64,000 nucleotides of DNA, from assembly GCA_022749755.1 (NCBI GenBank), contig CM040443.1:15701744-15765743 (forward strand). Direction: 5' to 3'. Positions 12,166-23,621 of this stretch are shown here, piece by piece (within the stretch, counting starts at the first letter, position 1; each line of letters begins with the position of its first letter). The stretch comes from Azadirachta indica (Eukaryota > Streptophyta > Magnoliopsida > Sapindales > Meliaceae). The position numbers and the translations under genes are program-made. The notes beneath the pieces were generated by a model. It searched no databases. It was given only the letters and a program-made list of their open reading frames with translations, and was not told the DNA's origin.

Positions 12166-14310
12166 TTATTGTACATCAATCAGAGTTCTCCCCATAGCTA
12201 AAAATGGCCGACCTAAGATAAGTAAAATTTCTCGATCAACTTTCATATCCAAGACAATAACATCGGCTGGAAAAATAAACTTATCCACCTTGACCAATAC
12301 ATCTTCAATTACACCCTTTGGATGCTTAATTGATTGATTTGCTAATTGTAAGGAAACGGTTGTAGCCTTTGCTTTGCCAAGTCCTAATTTTTTGAAAACA
12401 GAAAAAGGCATTCAATTAATACTTGCACCTAAATCACACAAAACTTTTTCAAAATAACGCTCTCCACTAGTGCAAGGTATTGTAAAATTCCCTAAATCTT
12501 TTAACTTTAGTGTCAATTTGTTTTGCAAGATAGCGCTGCACTCTTCTGTTAACGTGAACATCTCATTTTCCTCCAATTTCCTCTTGTTCGATAAAATCTT
12601 CTTCATGAATTTAGCATAGCTTGGCATTTGTTCCAATGCATTTGCAAAAGGAATCTTAATATGCAATTTCTTAAACACATCAAAGAGTTTAGAAAATCGC
12701 TTATCTAATTTATTTTTTTGCAAACATTGAGAGAATGGAATTGTTGGCACATAATTCTTGTTAAAACTTGCTCTTTTAGCTTGCAGAATGGAAGAACCTG
12801 ATGCCGTAAATGTTTTATTAGCATTTTCAGAGTGCTGATCATTGTCCTTGTCAGTTGTGGTTGTTACATTTGATGGAAAGAAATTAACTTGTTCTTTTGT
12901 TGCTTCTGTTAACTTGTTTTTCAGCTCACTGAGTTGTTTTCCATTCTGAAGTGTAATTGCCTTCATTTGCTCCTTCAGATTTCTCTCTGTATTGCTTGGT
13001 AAGGAACCTTGTTGCCTTTCCGCTAATAAATTTTTCATTTAACCCTTTTGTACTTCAAGATTTTGAACAGATGCAACTTGGTTTTGCAATATTGTCTCAG
13101 TCTTTGTCATGAATTTAGAGGTGTTCATGTGAGCTACGCAAGTGCATCTTTCGAATTCACTTTGTTTTCTTGTGGCTGAAAACTAGGAGGTCGTTTCATC
13201 ACATTTTAATTGTTGCTTCGTGAAAAATTAGGATGATGTTTCCAAGATGGATTATAAGTGTTCAAATAAGGATTCTGAGGTTGCCTTTGGAAATTCAACA
13301 TAAAGTTTGCTTGCTCAGAAGATGAAGCAGCAAATGGACTGCTTACTTGATAGTCAACACTAGCATGATTTTCTCCACATAATTCACACACTTGAACTGG
13401 AGATTGGATAGCATTAATATTCAAATTACCAAGCTGTCTTGACAAATTAGCAACCTGGAATATTAAAGCGATGATGGCATCAATTTTGTGCACTTTGGTA
13501 GCTCTTCTTTATGTTGGACGATATGAGGGCCATTGATAGTTATTAAAAGCCATTTCTTCCAGCAATGCATATGTTTCATCATGTGTTTTTCTCATTAATG
13601 CACCACCTATTGCAGCATCAATCATTGTTCTAGTTGTGCAACTTAATCCATTATAAAATGTTTGAACTTATAACTATGTTGGCAACCCATGATGTGGACA
13701 CCTGCTTAGCATATCCTTATACCTTTTCCATGCTTCATATAACAATTCCGTGTCAAATTGAGAAAAGAATGTGATATCATTCCTTATTTTTGCCATCTTT
13801 GCTAGAGGGAAAAACTGCGCTAAGAATTTCTGAGCTATTCATTCCAAGTTTTGATAGTTCTAAGAGGAAGTGAATTTAACCATCCTTTCGCCTTATCCCT
13901 AAGTGAGAATGAAATGAGTCTCAACCTTATTGCATTATCTGAAACACCATTATGCTTGAAAGTGTCACAAATTTTCAAAAATTTGTAATATATGCATTCA
14001 CATCATCGTTCGACAATCTGCTGAATTAGACAAAAGTTTGAATCATCTGAATTATTGCAGGCTTAATCTCTAAGTTGTTTGGCTTGAATTGTAGGCCGTC
14101 TAATGCTGGATAAAGCACCATTAATTGTCAAAATAGCGTAATCCCTCAATGCTCCATCATTTCAGGCCCAACAATATCAACCATATTTTCTTCCATGGTG
14201 TTGGTTTGCTGTGTTGTTGATGCTTGTTTACCCTCTTTATTTTGCTTGCGAAACGTTCGTTCTATCTCTCTATCCAAAGGAACAAGATTAGAACTTTTGG
14301 AACGTCTCAT
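12166..14310 (-). pseudogene. Athila-type gag-protease relic
   Basis: The start codon is placed at 14310 (MRRSKSSNLVPLDREIERTF, a typical Athila Gag start). 13493-13206 carries the nucleocapsid-like part (VCELCGENHASVDY, a CCHC-type knuckle with the last Cys-type spacing altered). 13038-12412 reads GSLPSNTERNLKEQMKAITL, then LDKRFSKLFDVFKKLHIKIP and EQMPSYAKFMKKILS, ending CDLGASIN. One stop codon then separates it from the rest of the protease (12411-12166: LGLGKAKATTVSLQLANQSI ... LGRPFLA). DLGAS is the aspartic protease active site. N-terminal frames between 14310 and 13500 are shifted. Confidence 0.85.
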
Positions 14311-14405
14311 GCACTAGAGAAAGCACTTGAATTCATAATAAAAAAACAAACTTCAAATTAAAAGCAGAATTAATCTAAATCAATATTAACAAAGATTAAA
14401 ACAAT

Positions 14406-14422
14406 CCCTGGTTATGGTGCCA
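14406..14422 (-). other. Degraded primer-binding site of the Athila-like element
   Basis: The minus strand reads TGGCACCATAACCAGGG, six bases inside the right-hand LTR. It fits the TGGCGCCGTTGCCGGGG site (tRNA-Asp type) of Athila elements, with C-to-T and G-to-A changes. Confidence 0.75.
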
Positions 14423-14428
14423 AAAATT

Positions 14429-15064
14429 TGTTGTGGATTTTAATAAACGTAATTGCACGTTATTGGTACAAATAATATATAATAAGTTATGCATCGTTCC
14501 CATGAAGATTGATTAATTTGTTAATTATCGAAGATAATTAATCCTAAATTTATTTAAAGAATTCGTTTAACGTTTGATTAACAAGAAATTGCAGAAAATT
14601 AAATGAAACTAACAAAGCAAAATTGTGAATTTCAATTGATTAAAACACTAAGGCAGTAGATTTCACCATAGCTATTCAAATTTAATTCCTTCAATTGTGT
14701 TGTTTTAATCTATCACTAATACTAACAAAAAATTATCCTAATTTATTTGATAATCTTTCTCAAGATTTACCAAAAATACTTACACATATTAATCCACTAT
14801 ATCTCTATGTGAATCAAATTATATAAAAGTTTATTAACAATGATAATTATTCTAAATTCTGCATAAATCATGATAGTATATTTTTATTTAACATGTAATT
14901 CATGACATTCATTGACAGATCAAAACATATAAATCACTTCTTAGATCAATATGGTTCACAAACCAATCAAATGTTGGCTAAATATTCAAAAGCATTAAGC
15001 AAAATAATGAATGCTTAGTACTGAATAACAAACCATAAACAACACAATTTTCTAGAAAATAAAT
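14429..15064 (-). repeat. 5' LTR of the nested Athila-like element
   Basis: On the + strand it starts TGTTGTGGATTTTAA. The last bases of the other LTR (TCA) are changed here to TGT, so the right edge is approximate. Confidence 0.85.
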
Positions 15065-15590
15065 GTTCTTAGCTAGGCTATATCTAAGCAAAATAATGAA
15101 TTCTCAATATTGAAATGTTGTTCGCGATGACTTTCAGTGTCAAACTTGTCATCCTAGCTGAGATAGGCTCACCAACATTCAAAACCTAAATCTTCACCAA
15201 AGGGAAAAATGATCTCAAAATGGAGAAAAAATTGGACGTTATAGAGGAAATCAAAGATCAGGCGTAGATGCAAGTAGCAATTTGCAACCGTCAAGTAGAG
15301 CAATATTACAACAAGGCCGTGAAAGTGAGGAGATTTTGAGATAGAGATTTGGCACTGAGATGGGTCATACTTAACTCATAAAAACCAAGAGATGGCTACC
15401 TCAGCCCAATTAAGAGGGTCCATATATAGTAGTTCGATGTATATGCCTTGGCACGTATCGATTGGAACGATTGAACAGGACAAAAATAAAATATCCTTGG
15501 AACATGAATAAACCTATACTGATATCACCCATACGGTTCACCAAGACTCTGTATATACCTTTTTATAAGTAGTAGGAAAGGAGCACAATC
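15065..15590 (+). pseudogene. Tat-element integrase relic, C-terminal part
   Basis: The frame at 15145-15350 reads ILAEIGSPTFKTQIF then QVEQYYNKAVKVRRF. This matches the end of Tat integrases (PVEIG.PS.R... then YN..VR.R.F..GDLVL). At 15400-15590 the decayed tail (GPY-type module and the IP..W...L segment) can be followed. Together with 9830-10335 it is one integrase gene interrupted by the Athila-like element. About 150 codons of the catalytic core between the two parts are not found on either side. Confidence 0.7.
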
Positions 15591-15955
15591 AGTGAGGATA
15601 GGGAAGATCACCCTATACTTCATCATGGCTTTGTGTAAATCTTTTATTGGATCATCAACAAAGAGCATATTCCAATGAAAGTGAAAATCACCTTGTACTC
15701 CACGACTGCTTCTTGAAAATCTCTCCTTGAATTTTTAGCAACTAGCACAATTCAAGGGAAGCGAGAATCACCTTGTGTTCTACTACGACCATATCTAGAT
15801 CTCTCCTTAGATTGTTGACGATGAGCACAATTTAAGCAGAGCGAGAATCACCTTGTGCTTTATTACGGCCGTATCTAGATCTCTCCTTAGATTGAAGGTG
15901 AAGAGCATAAACTAGGGAGACGAAGAATCTCTATGCATTTTGCCATCTTTATGAA
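15581..15955 (+). repeat. 80-bp tandem repeats between pol and 3' LTR
   Basis: Units begin with gagcacaat-like sequence at 15581, 15663, 15743, 15823 and 15903 (spacing 82, 80, 80, 80), and the last unit is partial. Shared phrases are 'gagaatcaccttgtg', 'atctagatctctccttag' and 'attgttgacgat'. Units 3 and 4 are the most alike. Tandem repeats at this position are known from Tat-clade elements. Confidence 0.9.
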
Positions 15956-16439
15956 ACATTAATAATATTGCTTAGTAAGTAGTACTTCATACAATGATAA
16001 GAGAGTTTTCCCTAATAACAAAAACAAATTAAAAGTTTGCCTAAGTTAAAATTATTACCAAAATATGTGTGTTGGATCAACAGGTAAAATTATAGCCTTA
16101 ATGGTATCAAAGGCTTATATGATTCGAGTATTATCCTCGTATTTTCCACTGTAGTAATCTTTTAATCCTCATACGCCGCAGTTCCTCACCAAAACTTATG
16201 GTTGACATTTCATATGTTTTTACTATTGTTACCATAGATTTTATGGTGCCTGGGTAATATATTTCTATAGATTAACCTAAGATTTGGAGTTACACCTAAC
16301 AAATCAATGAGGTAATGCAGAAATAGCATTCAAAAAGAACTCATCAAATGAAACAATCTTACATCGACAAATAACAAACCATCAATAAACAATAATTGTT
16401 ATCATGGCACTAATGTATGATTTCATATAAAGTAAAAAG
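15956..16439 (+). other. Tat-element 3' noncoding region
   Basis: No ORF or repeat recognised between the tandem repeats and the antisense ORF region. Confidence 0.4.
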
Positions 16440-18500
16440 AAAATCAAGTAGTAATAGGATCAGTAGAATCAGCAAGAACATCCCCAACTGTAGTACCATC
16501 ATCTTTGGTCTCCCTAGCCTCTTCAACAGGCCTCAGTGCTAGATAATACTCCAATTTGACAATAAAGTTCATCTGACTCATGTTGAAGGTGTTACTCTTC
16601 TCATATATCTCCCTTTGGCATTCCTCATACCCAGTTAGTCAGCTAGCGTTGCAATCTTTGTCTGTCTAAGCAACTATTACTACTTGGGCCTCTTTTTTTA
16701 CCCTAAAGCCTTCTTAGTAGCAAAAAAAACTTGAAGCTGTTCCAACTCCACCTTAACAATGGTTATGTCAACTTCAACCTTAGTTGCCTTCTCTCAAATA
16801 AACCTTCACTAACTCCACCTTGACAATGGTTATGTCAACTTCAACCTTGGTTGCCTTTTCTCAAATAAACCTTTAACTCCCTTATAAGTTGTACCACTTC
16901 TGCCTCTTTAACCTTCAAAGTCTTGTTAAAGGTGGCTATTGATTCCCTGATGTTGATGGTGGCACCATTAGAGGTATATACTTCTTCACTCTAGGCATGC
17001 ATGTAAGTGGTAAGCTAAAACATGAAAGAAATTAGATAGGGATTTATACAAACAAGAGTCATGACGATAGGAGAAATATATGTTAAGCAACATGTTCTTC
17101 ACCATAGCCCAAAATTCGCCAAAGGGCTTGCACATATCTTCTTAGTATCGCTTTAGAGGGATGGTTCTCATTAGCTCACTTACCACCTTGAAAGACCTTA
17201 AAGCTGTGCCAAAAGGGCCTAGTACTTGTTTTTGCTTCAATAGCTGAAGGAAAGGAGGTTTTTTCTTTGACATTGTGACACTAATAAGGGACTATAGGCT
17301 TTTTGCTAGGAGCTTCCTAGAGCTACCCTTTCTTAGCTTTTAGAACTTGTCCTTGTTGTTTGGGGCAACCTCTACAAACTTTCTCTTGCTAGAGCTAGAA
17401 CCACCATCAGCATTTCTGGCATCAGCCATGTTCTACCAATGTAGCTCTTGAAACAATTGGTCTGCATGAAAAGGATGGATTTAAAGAGAAGGCCAAAAAG
17501 GAAAAGGAAAAAGAGCAAAAAAGATAAAGGAAAATACCTTGGATTTAAGAGCATTTAAGAATAAAGCCGACCTCGAATAATTGTGCAAGGTCAGTAAGAA
17601 TATATTAATGACGTAAATCCTTGTCTATAAAGGAAACAACCCTGCCATTAAAGAAAGTGTTATCGTCGATAAAGGGAGACTTCGGAGTGCGTACTGTAGA
17701 AACATTAATAACAACTCGGCAGAAAAGAAATCAAAACCTAGTCAATAATAAAGACCTGACTCATGAAAGTTTAAGGGGAAATAGATTCGGATATTGTCAT
17801 TTATAATGTATTAATCCCATGGCCCAACTACCAAAAAGTACTTGTCCTTCCAAGAATTATTGGAGGTGGGTTTGCTCACCACAAGCTCATTCTTACAAGG
17901 TTAGTTATTAAGGTGGAAGAAGTAGTGGTGCTCATCATCGACATTGGCCTTAATGGTGAAGAAATAACAAAGATACCCATATAGTATTTTTTGTAGTATT
18001 TTTATAGTATTTTTTTTTAAAACACCCACATACCAAAGATACGTTGCTAAGCACTGGGGCTAACGAAAAGTTGACAAAAGACACGGCAGACAAGTAGCTG
18101 AATAGGGATCCTAAGCCCTAGGCAAAGGAAATCCAGATTGAAGGAAGTCAAGCCTAGAAAGGGTCTGCTAATTGATTCTCTTGAGGCTATAGGCACATTA
18201 TCACCTTGGGGAAAGGGGAGTGGGTGAGGTGGCATAAGTAGTTCGGTCAAGGTCTAGGAGATCTTCGATAATATCCTGGGGAAGGAAATTTATGGCATAA
18301 GGAATCGGTTCCTTAAAAGATGCTTACTATGCCTTGGCGGTGAGGGGCTTATAAGTATAGAAGTGTTAGGGAAAATAAGATCGGTGTCAATTGGGTGAAG
18401 ACAGCTAGCTACTTTGGTATCCATCTCATATGGGTCATACATTGAGTCGATTATTAGATCCTTATAGCCCCTACAGTTAGAACTATGAGATTCCACATTT
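16440..18500 (-). pseudogene. Antisense ORF relic of the Tat element (plant Transposase_28-like)
   Basis: On the minus strand, 18030-17815 yields YLCYFFTIKANVDDEHHYFF and then SNNSWKDKYFLVVGPWD, resembling the SNKGWK..FFFV.GPW block of the plant 'putative gypsy type transposon' proteins (Pfam PF04195). Further on, 16650-16440 reads EECQREIYEKSNTFNMSQMN and EYYLALRPVEEARE, a charged, coiled-coil-like C-terminal end. Such antisense ORFs between pol and the 3' LTR are reported for Tat elements (Grande-type). Their function is unknown. The frame is broken by stops and shifts, and by a 67-bp tandem duplication at 16744-16873. Domain identity is inferred from short motifs only. Confidence 0.5.
16744..16873. 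repeat. 67-bp tandem duplication in the antisense ORF
   Basis: Two units start 'aactccacct' at 16744 and 16811 and share 'acaatggttatgtcaacttc' and 'tctcaaataaacctt'. The period of 67 is not a multiple of three, so it breaks the antisense frame. Confidence 0.85.
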
Positions 18501-19476
18501 TGCTATTAAGGGTGCTAAACTACCACCTATAGATTTAAAAGGACAATCTAGATAATGTCAGTCATATTTCGAGGAAGAATTCAAGTAAAGAGACATAGAA
18601 TATGCATTTGCTAAGGCATCAAAATATCTATAATGGGTTTTTTAAGAATAGACTAGTAACAAAAGATCCAACAACAGCCAAGTATAGTAGAGCATAGAAA
18701 CAGACGAGTAATAGTATGATAGGCAAAGTCTACATACAAAATATGAGGTCCCCACCCAAAAAAAAGCAACACAGTAAGTTTTTGATAATTAAAAGCAAGA
18801 AAATTATCACCTCTAACCACAAAGTTGCAAGCTTTTTAGTTTCAAATAAAGAGAGACAATAAAGAGAACAAAGGAATAAAGACAACAAAATGACCAAAAA
18901 GAAAGGGGGAGTAAAACGTACTATAAAAAGAGCCGCTGAAAAAAGAAGCAAGGATGCTTTGAATCCCTAAGGTTGGGGAGTAATGAACAATGGCAAATGT
19001 CAAAGGGCACTACAACAATGAAAAAAGAGTTTTGAAAGATAGTAAAAGTAAATAGTGAAGTAAAGAAGAGAAAAAGTGACTTTTCACTAATTTAAGGATC
19101 AAAGTCATTAAATCTATCCAACGACCGAAAAACAACCATGTGGCCCAAGATGATGGTTGAAAAAATGACCCTAAAGTAATGGGTATCAAACTATTAAGTG
19201 CACAATTGATAAAACGGTTATTAATGAATTTGGTAGCTGTCAAAATTCAAATCTTTACCTTAAAATTTCAAGGGAGTAAAACTTGGAGCTGAGGCAAGCT
19301 GAGATTTTACCCTTTTCAACTTCAAGCAAAAAAATTGCTCAAATGCGTGGACAGCAAGCAGCCATGTGGAAGATATCGAGAAGAAACCTAACCCTTATAT
19401 CTTCTTGATACCGATAAGGATAAAACAATGGTTTTTATACCTCTCAATGACTCCAGGCATCAAAACTAGGGCCTTC
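18501..19476 (+). other. Tat-element region between antisense ORF and 3' LTR
   Basis: Purine-rich but without a recognisable domain. Short minus-strand frames at 18730-18951 and 19010-19243 are low-complexity hydrophobic translations and not convincing genes. A clear polypurine tract next to the 3' LTR is not preserved. Confidence 0.4.
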
Positions 19477-20399
19477 TATTATGGAAGGATCCTTTGACAC
19501 CCATGTGACATACACAAGCCTAAGAATGAGTACGGAGGTGACAAAAGACAGGATCTGCAGTCATGACCTATATAGAGCAGACGAGCTTGCAAAGATGTTC
19601 ACCTCTGAACATGCCTAAGTTACCATAGCACAACCTATATCTTAGGCTAAAAGCTTAGAGTTGAGACATATAACCTAGGCCTGTTAGGTGACCGAGATTT
19701 GATAGACGGGCTCTATAGTGCCTGGTTCGCAATCATAGGACCCACAACTAAAAAGGCCTTAATTATAACTTATGGGGCCAAGTGGGATAATATAAAATTC
19801 GCTACAAGGAAAAATAAAAGTAAGGCCGCTTAAGCATAAACACGATAGTAGCTTATGAAGAATTGACATTTGGGATAAAGGGCAATGGAGGTTTCGTGTC
19901 CTATAATATGAAATGAGTGAATTAAGGGTAAAAACTCAACTGGCGGTAAAGTCTTCATGATGTCTGGCACATTATGTAAAGAGTATTTTTGGAGGGAAAC
20001 CACCATTCCCCTTACCTATATAAGCCTCGAGCTTCTCAAAGTAAAGGTTTTGAAAAACTCTATATGTATTTTCCTTTATTGTCTAACACACATAATCAAT
20101 CACTAGTATTTTCAATTGTCAGTTCTCTAGTATACTTTGGCTTGACTTGAGCGTTGGAAAGAATTCACCAGTAACACCATATACACCCACAGACTCTTTT
20201 TGTCTTGTAGATAGTTACCAAGGTGGAAGCCTAGTGTTATTCCCCAAGGCTTTCGTGTAGCTGGGTCAAAACAATATGTCGTCATTGCATCATCATTTCG
20301 CTATGGATGTGTTTCCTTATGGATACAAATAATGTTTGTTGACTAGAGTTTATCCTACGTGGAGTACATGTAGCAATGGGAAGAATTTCAGCATCAACA
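19477..20399 (+). repeat. 3' LTR of the Tat element
   Basis: It starts TATTATGGAAGGATCC (the first TG mutated to TA) and ends GCATCAACA, followed by the AGTAA target duplication. It includes a likely promoter and leader stretch near 20010-20110. At 923 bp it is the more complete LTR. Confidence 0.85.
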
Positions 20400-20404
20400 A
20401 GTAA

Positions 20405-20984
20405 TATATTTCTCAAATTAGATTATGAAACAATCCATTTTGAAAAAGTTAGTTATTTTAAGGATTAGTAAAAGTTTAGATTATTTTAAAATTTAATTAT
20501 TTAATAATTACTCTTGGAAAGAGTTTAGCAATTATAATTTAAGTTTTAGGTGATTTTTTTGTGTCATACAATGTTAAACATGCACTCAATTAGACATGAG
20601 TACACTATTAGGCCTATTTCAAAAATCAAGAAAGAAATATTTTGATGTGATATGGTCTAGTTTGAAATTCCAAAACTAAATCTTGAATCCCAAAATACCT
20701 GATAGGATAAGATAAGTTTTTGAATAATATTTTCAATCATAAAACTTTAGTAAACTAATAAATCAAAATATGATGTGCTCAATATTAACAATTTAGTCCA
20801 TACCCTTTGTTTACAATAAAGATGTGAATTTGGATTAATGTCTTTTATTTATATTGTGTCAAATAAAATTACAATGTATTTCAAACTAATTCAAATTTGA
20901 ACCATTTAATGATTGTGTTAATAATTGAAAACTCTCACTACGGAATAAGTTATAATGTGTTATTCACTTAATATATTTGTAAAA
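20405..20984. other. AT-rich sequence, no feature recognised
   Basis: Nothing beyond AT-rich noncoding DNA is visible. Confidence 0.4.
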
Positions 20985-21190
20985 GGGGAAGGATCACCAC
21001 AGCATATGTTTTACACATATTTTTACATTTAATCTGAACTATTAGATTCAGATACCTTCAACGGTTGAAATTAAATTTGAAACATATAATTAATAAATAT
21101 GTTAAATTCAATCACAGCCGTTAAAAGTGTCTATATCAACCCAAACTCAATAATTTCATATTGTGTTCGTATCAAGTTAAAGAATTGCAT
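20985..21190 (+). mobile_element. Possible MITE, copy 1
   Basis: The stretch holds an imperfect inverted pair (AACGGTTGAAATTAAATTTG near 21059 against the reverse of the segment ending at about 21125 with CCGTT). It is related in opposite orientation to 56455-56610. Ends are not defined. Confidence 0.35.
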
Positions 21191-22322
21191 AAAAATTTAT
21201 TATCCTTAGTCTTATTACCATGCTTATAATTCCAGCTCCTTTTTCTTAGTCAACTAAAAAAATGGGTAATGTAGTTCGTAGTAGAGTGACATATATTTAA
21301 CTTTATCTAAAATCTAAACATAAGTATTAGATTATTTTTTCCTTAAAAAGTAAAAATATATATAAATAAACACTTTTACGCGTTTACTTTTATTAAAAAA
21401 AATCTCAAAAAAATATATATATATAATATTCACTTATATAAATAAACAAAAAATATTATGTTAATTTGAAATTTGTTATAATTTATGGTGTTCTAAGAAA
21501 AGTAATAGATATATAGTTCTAGTTAATATATAGTTATAAAAAATATGTTGATGCAGTTCATATATTCGTAGTCTATATATTATTTGACCTAAATAAAAAT
21601 GTTATAATATGCACAAAAATAAAATGTTTGAGTTGATATAAAATTATATAAATACATATAAATTTATGAATAATAATAACTTTGATAAGTGTGAGTGAAT
21701 AACATTTTTTATTAGAGCAACTGAGGGGGAGAGAAATAGTCCACCAAGAATATGAGTCTTTAAAATAAGAAAATTTGAGATTTTATTTGGATAACAATGT
21801 AAATATATTAATTAAGTTGGAATATTTTTTGAAAAATTTAGCAGAATTATTCCTACTTTACAATTAGTACTAACTTTAGTTTGAAGTTCAAATATAATTC
21901 GAATTTTAGTCATTTAAATATTTTGAAAGTATTTATTCTTTTAACTTAATACTAAAACCTTAGAAATTATGTTTGAACAAAATTAAATTAGAATTTTTAA
22001 CTTAATCCTAAAATCTAAATTTGAATAATTTTATCTAATTATAATTTTTAAGAGTAGCTTTGTTGATTTTATTTATTTTCTAATGCATAGAGTTTATCTT
22101 CATTATGGATAGGCTAGCTAAAATTATTGATTTTTATATATTTATATTTTAACCTAAAAAATATAAATAGACATATTATTTAGAATTATTCATATTTATA
22201 TGTTTAAAAATTTATTAATATTTTACATCAATTTAAATTTTTTATAAAAATAAATATTTTCACTAAAAAGAAAAATGACTTTTCTAATTTAGCAAAAAAT
22301 GTTTAAAAGTTTTCACTAAATA

Positions 22323-23357
22323 AATGACATTTGAACCCCCATTTTGTTTCTTAAATGATATATACATCTCATTTCAAAAATAATTGTTAAAAACACTCAT
22401 TCCATCAACAATTTTTTTGTTAATTTTAACTTTTGACTCATGTTTATTGGTGTAATGATAAAAATACCCTTCTAACCCTTATTTGACTAATATAATGACA
22501 TAAATAACCTTCTTTATAATTTTTAATTCATTCTTTTAGTTAAATAAATTAGTTATATGAAAATAATTTTATTTCCATTAAAAAAGTAAAAGTTTAATTT
22601 ATTTTCAATTCTATTATTTTTTATTTTTTATTTTTTATTTTAGGTTTTCATAATTCTTATTTTGATTTTTGATTTTAAAGTTTCCATTATTTTTTATTTT
22701 TTATTTTAAAGTTTCTATTTTCTTTTGGTTTTTTCATCCTAATCCACAATTGAAACGACACTCATATATTACAAAATAATAATCATAAATTTCCTAAATG
22801 AAAAGAAAAACAGTCAAACAATATAAAAATAATCATATTTTCATGTTTAAAGTGAAAATTTTCAATATTTATTCAATTTTCTTTCAATAAATGCCATTAT
22901 TTTTAATTTCTTGTTACTTAATGAATTTGTGATGATTGTTTGCTAATATATAAGTGTTGCTTTAATTATGGATTAGAGTGAAAGATTAAAAATAAAAAAT
23001 GAGTAAAAAAGCAAAAACTTTAAAATCAAAAACAAAATTAGAAAGGTGAAAACTTTAAAATAAAATAAAAATTAGAGTTGAAAATAAATTAAACTTTTAC
23101 TTTTTTAATCGACATAAAATTGTTTTCATTTAACTAATTTTTTAACAAAAATTATAAAAAAAAAAGGCTATTTATGTTATTGTATTGATAAAATAAAGGT
23201 TAAAATGGTTTTTTTTTATTGAACTAATTACTATGAATTAAAAATTACTATTAACGACAAAAGTTAATAAAAAGAATGTATTTGATAATTATTTTTTAAG
23301 TAGAAGTATAGATTAGATATCATTCAAATAATAAGGTGAAGATCCTAATGTCATTTC
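22323..23357. mobile_element. Long-inverted-repeat foldback element
   Basis: The two ends are imperfect inverted copies over several hundred bases. The left edge reads AAATGACATT and the right edge AATGTCATTT. Internally 'aaaagtaaaagtttaattta' at about 22585 is mirrored at about 23085. The segment is absent from the right copy, where the sequence passes from ttttcgctaaatt to tttttaattactt near 59750, so it is an insertion. No coding region is seen, so it is a nonautonomous DNA element, perhaps Mutator-like. The target duplication is not resolved. Confidence 0.7.
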
Positions 23358-23598
23358 CTATTTTTAATTACTTAAAATATTTCAACTTAATAAATCTTAA
23401 AAATAAAAAAATTAAGAACAAAAAAACAAGCCCTTACCAAAGAGCATTGTCACTTGAAGTGAAGCCCAGCCTAACTTTGGATGGACTTTTCTAGATCACT
23501 CATCTCATCATATTTGGGTTGCGTTAATTTTACAAATTATAGTCATGTTTGTTTCTGTTTCAAATTTTAATTGATCTTATATGTAAGAAAATATGATG

Positions 23599-23621
23599 TA
23601 TATATATATATATATATATAA
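23599..23621. repeat. (TA)n microsatellite
   Basis: Uninterrupted TA dinucleotides. Confidence 0.9.

Larger units (their letters stand above)
10336..15064 (-). mobile_element. Nested Athila-like Ty3/gypsy element, internally deleted
   Basis: Two direct copies of a 640-bp LTR (10336-10976 and 14429-15064) bracket minus-strand Gag, protease and RT sequences. The primer-binding site lies next to the right-hand LTR, which shows that the element reads right to left. RT runs straight into the left LTR, so RNase H and integrase are missing. It cuts the integrase of the older Tat element. Target duplications are not evident. A stray 29-bp LTR-like piece at 15088-15116 suggests local rearrangement at the right edge. 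Confidence 0.9.
4718..20399 (+). mobile_element. Tat-type Ty3/gypsy retrotransposon with nested insertion
   Basis: The direct LTRs are 4718-5294 and 19477-20399. AGTAA stands on both outer sides (4713-4717 and 20400-20404), a perfect 5-bp target duplication. Internal order on the + strand is degraded primer site, gag, protease, RT, RNase H and integrase. After pol come a tandem-repeat block and an antisense ORF, a layout known for Tat-clade elements such as Grande and Retand. All frames are broken. An Athila-like element (10336-15064) splits the integrase. Without it the element is about 11 kb. Confidence 0.9.

Noticed and set aside
15581..15955. CRISPR-like array
   Set aside because: Units are contiguous with no unique spacers, sit within a plant retrotransposon, and diverge along their whole length.
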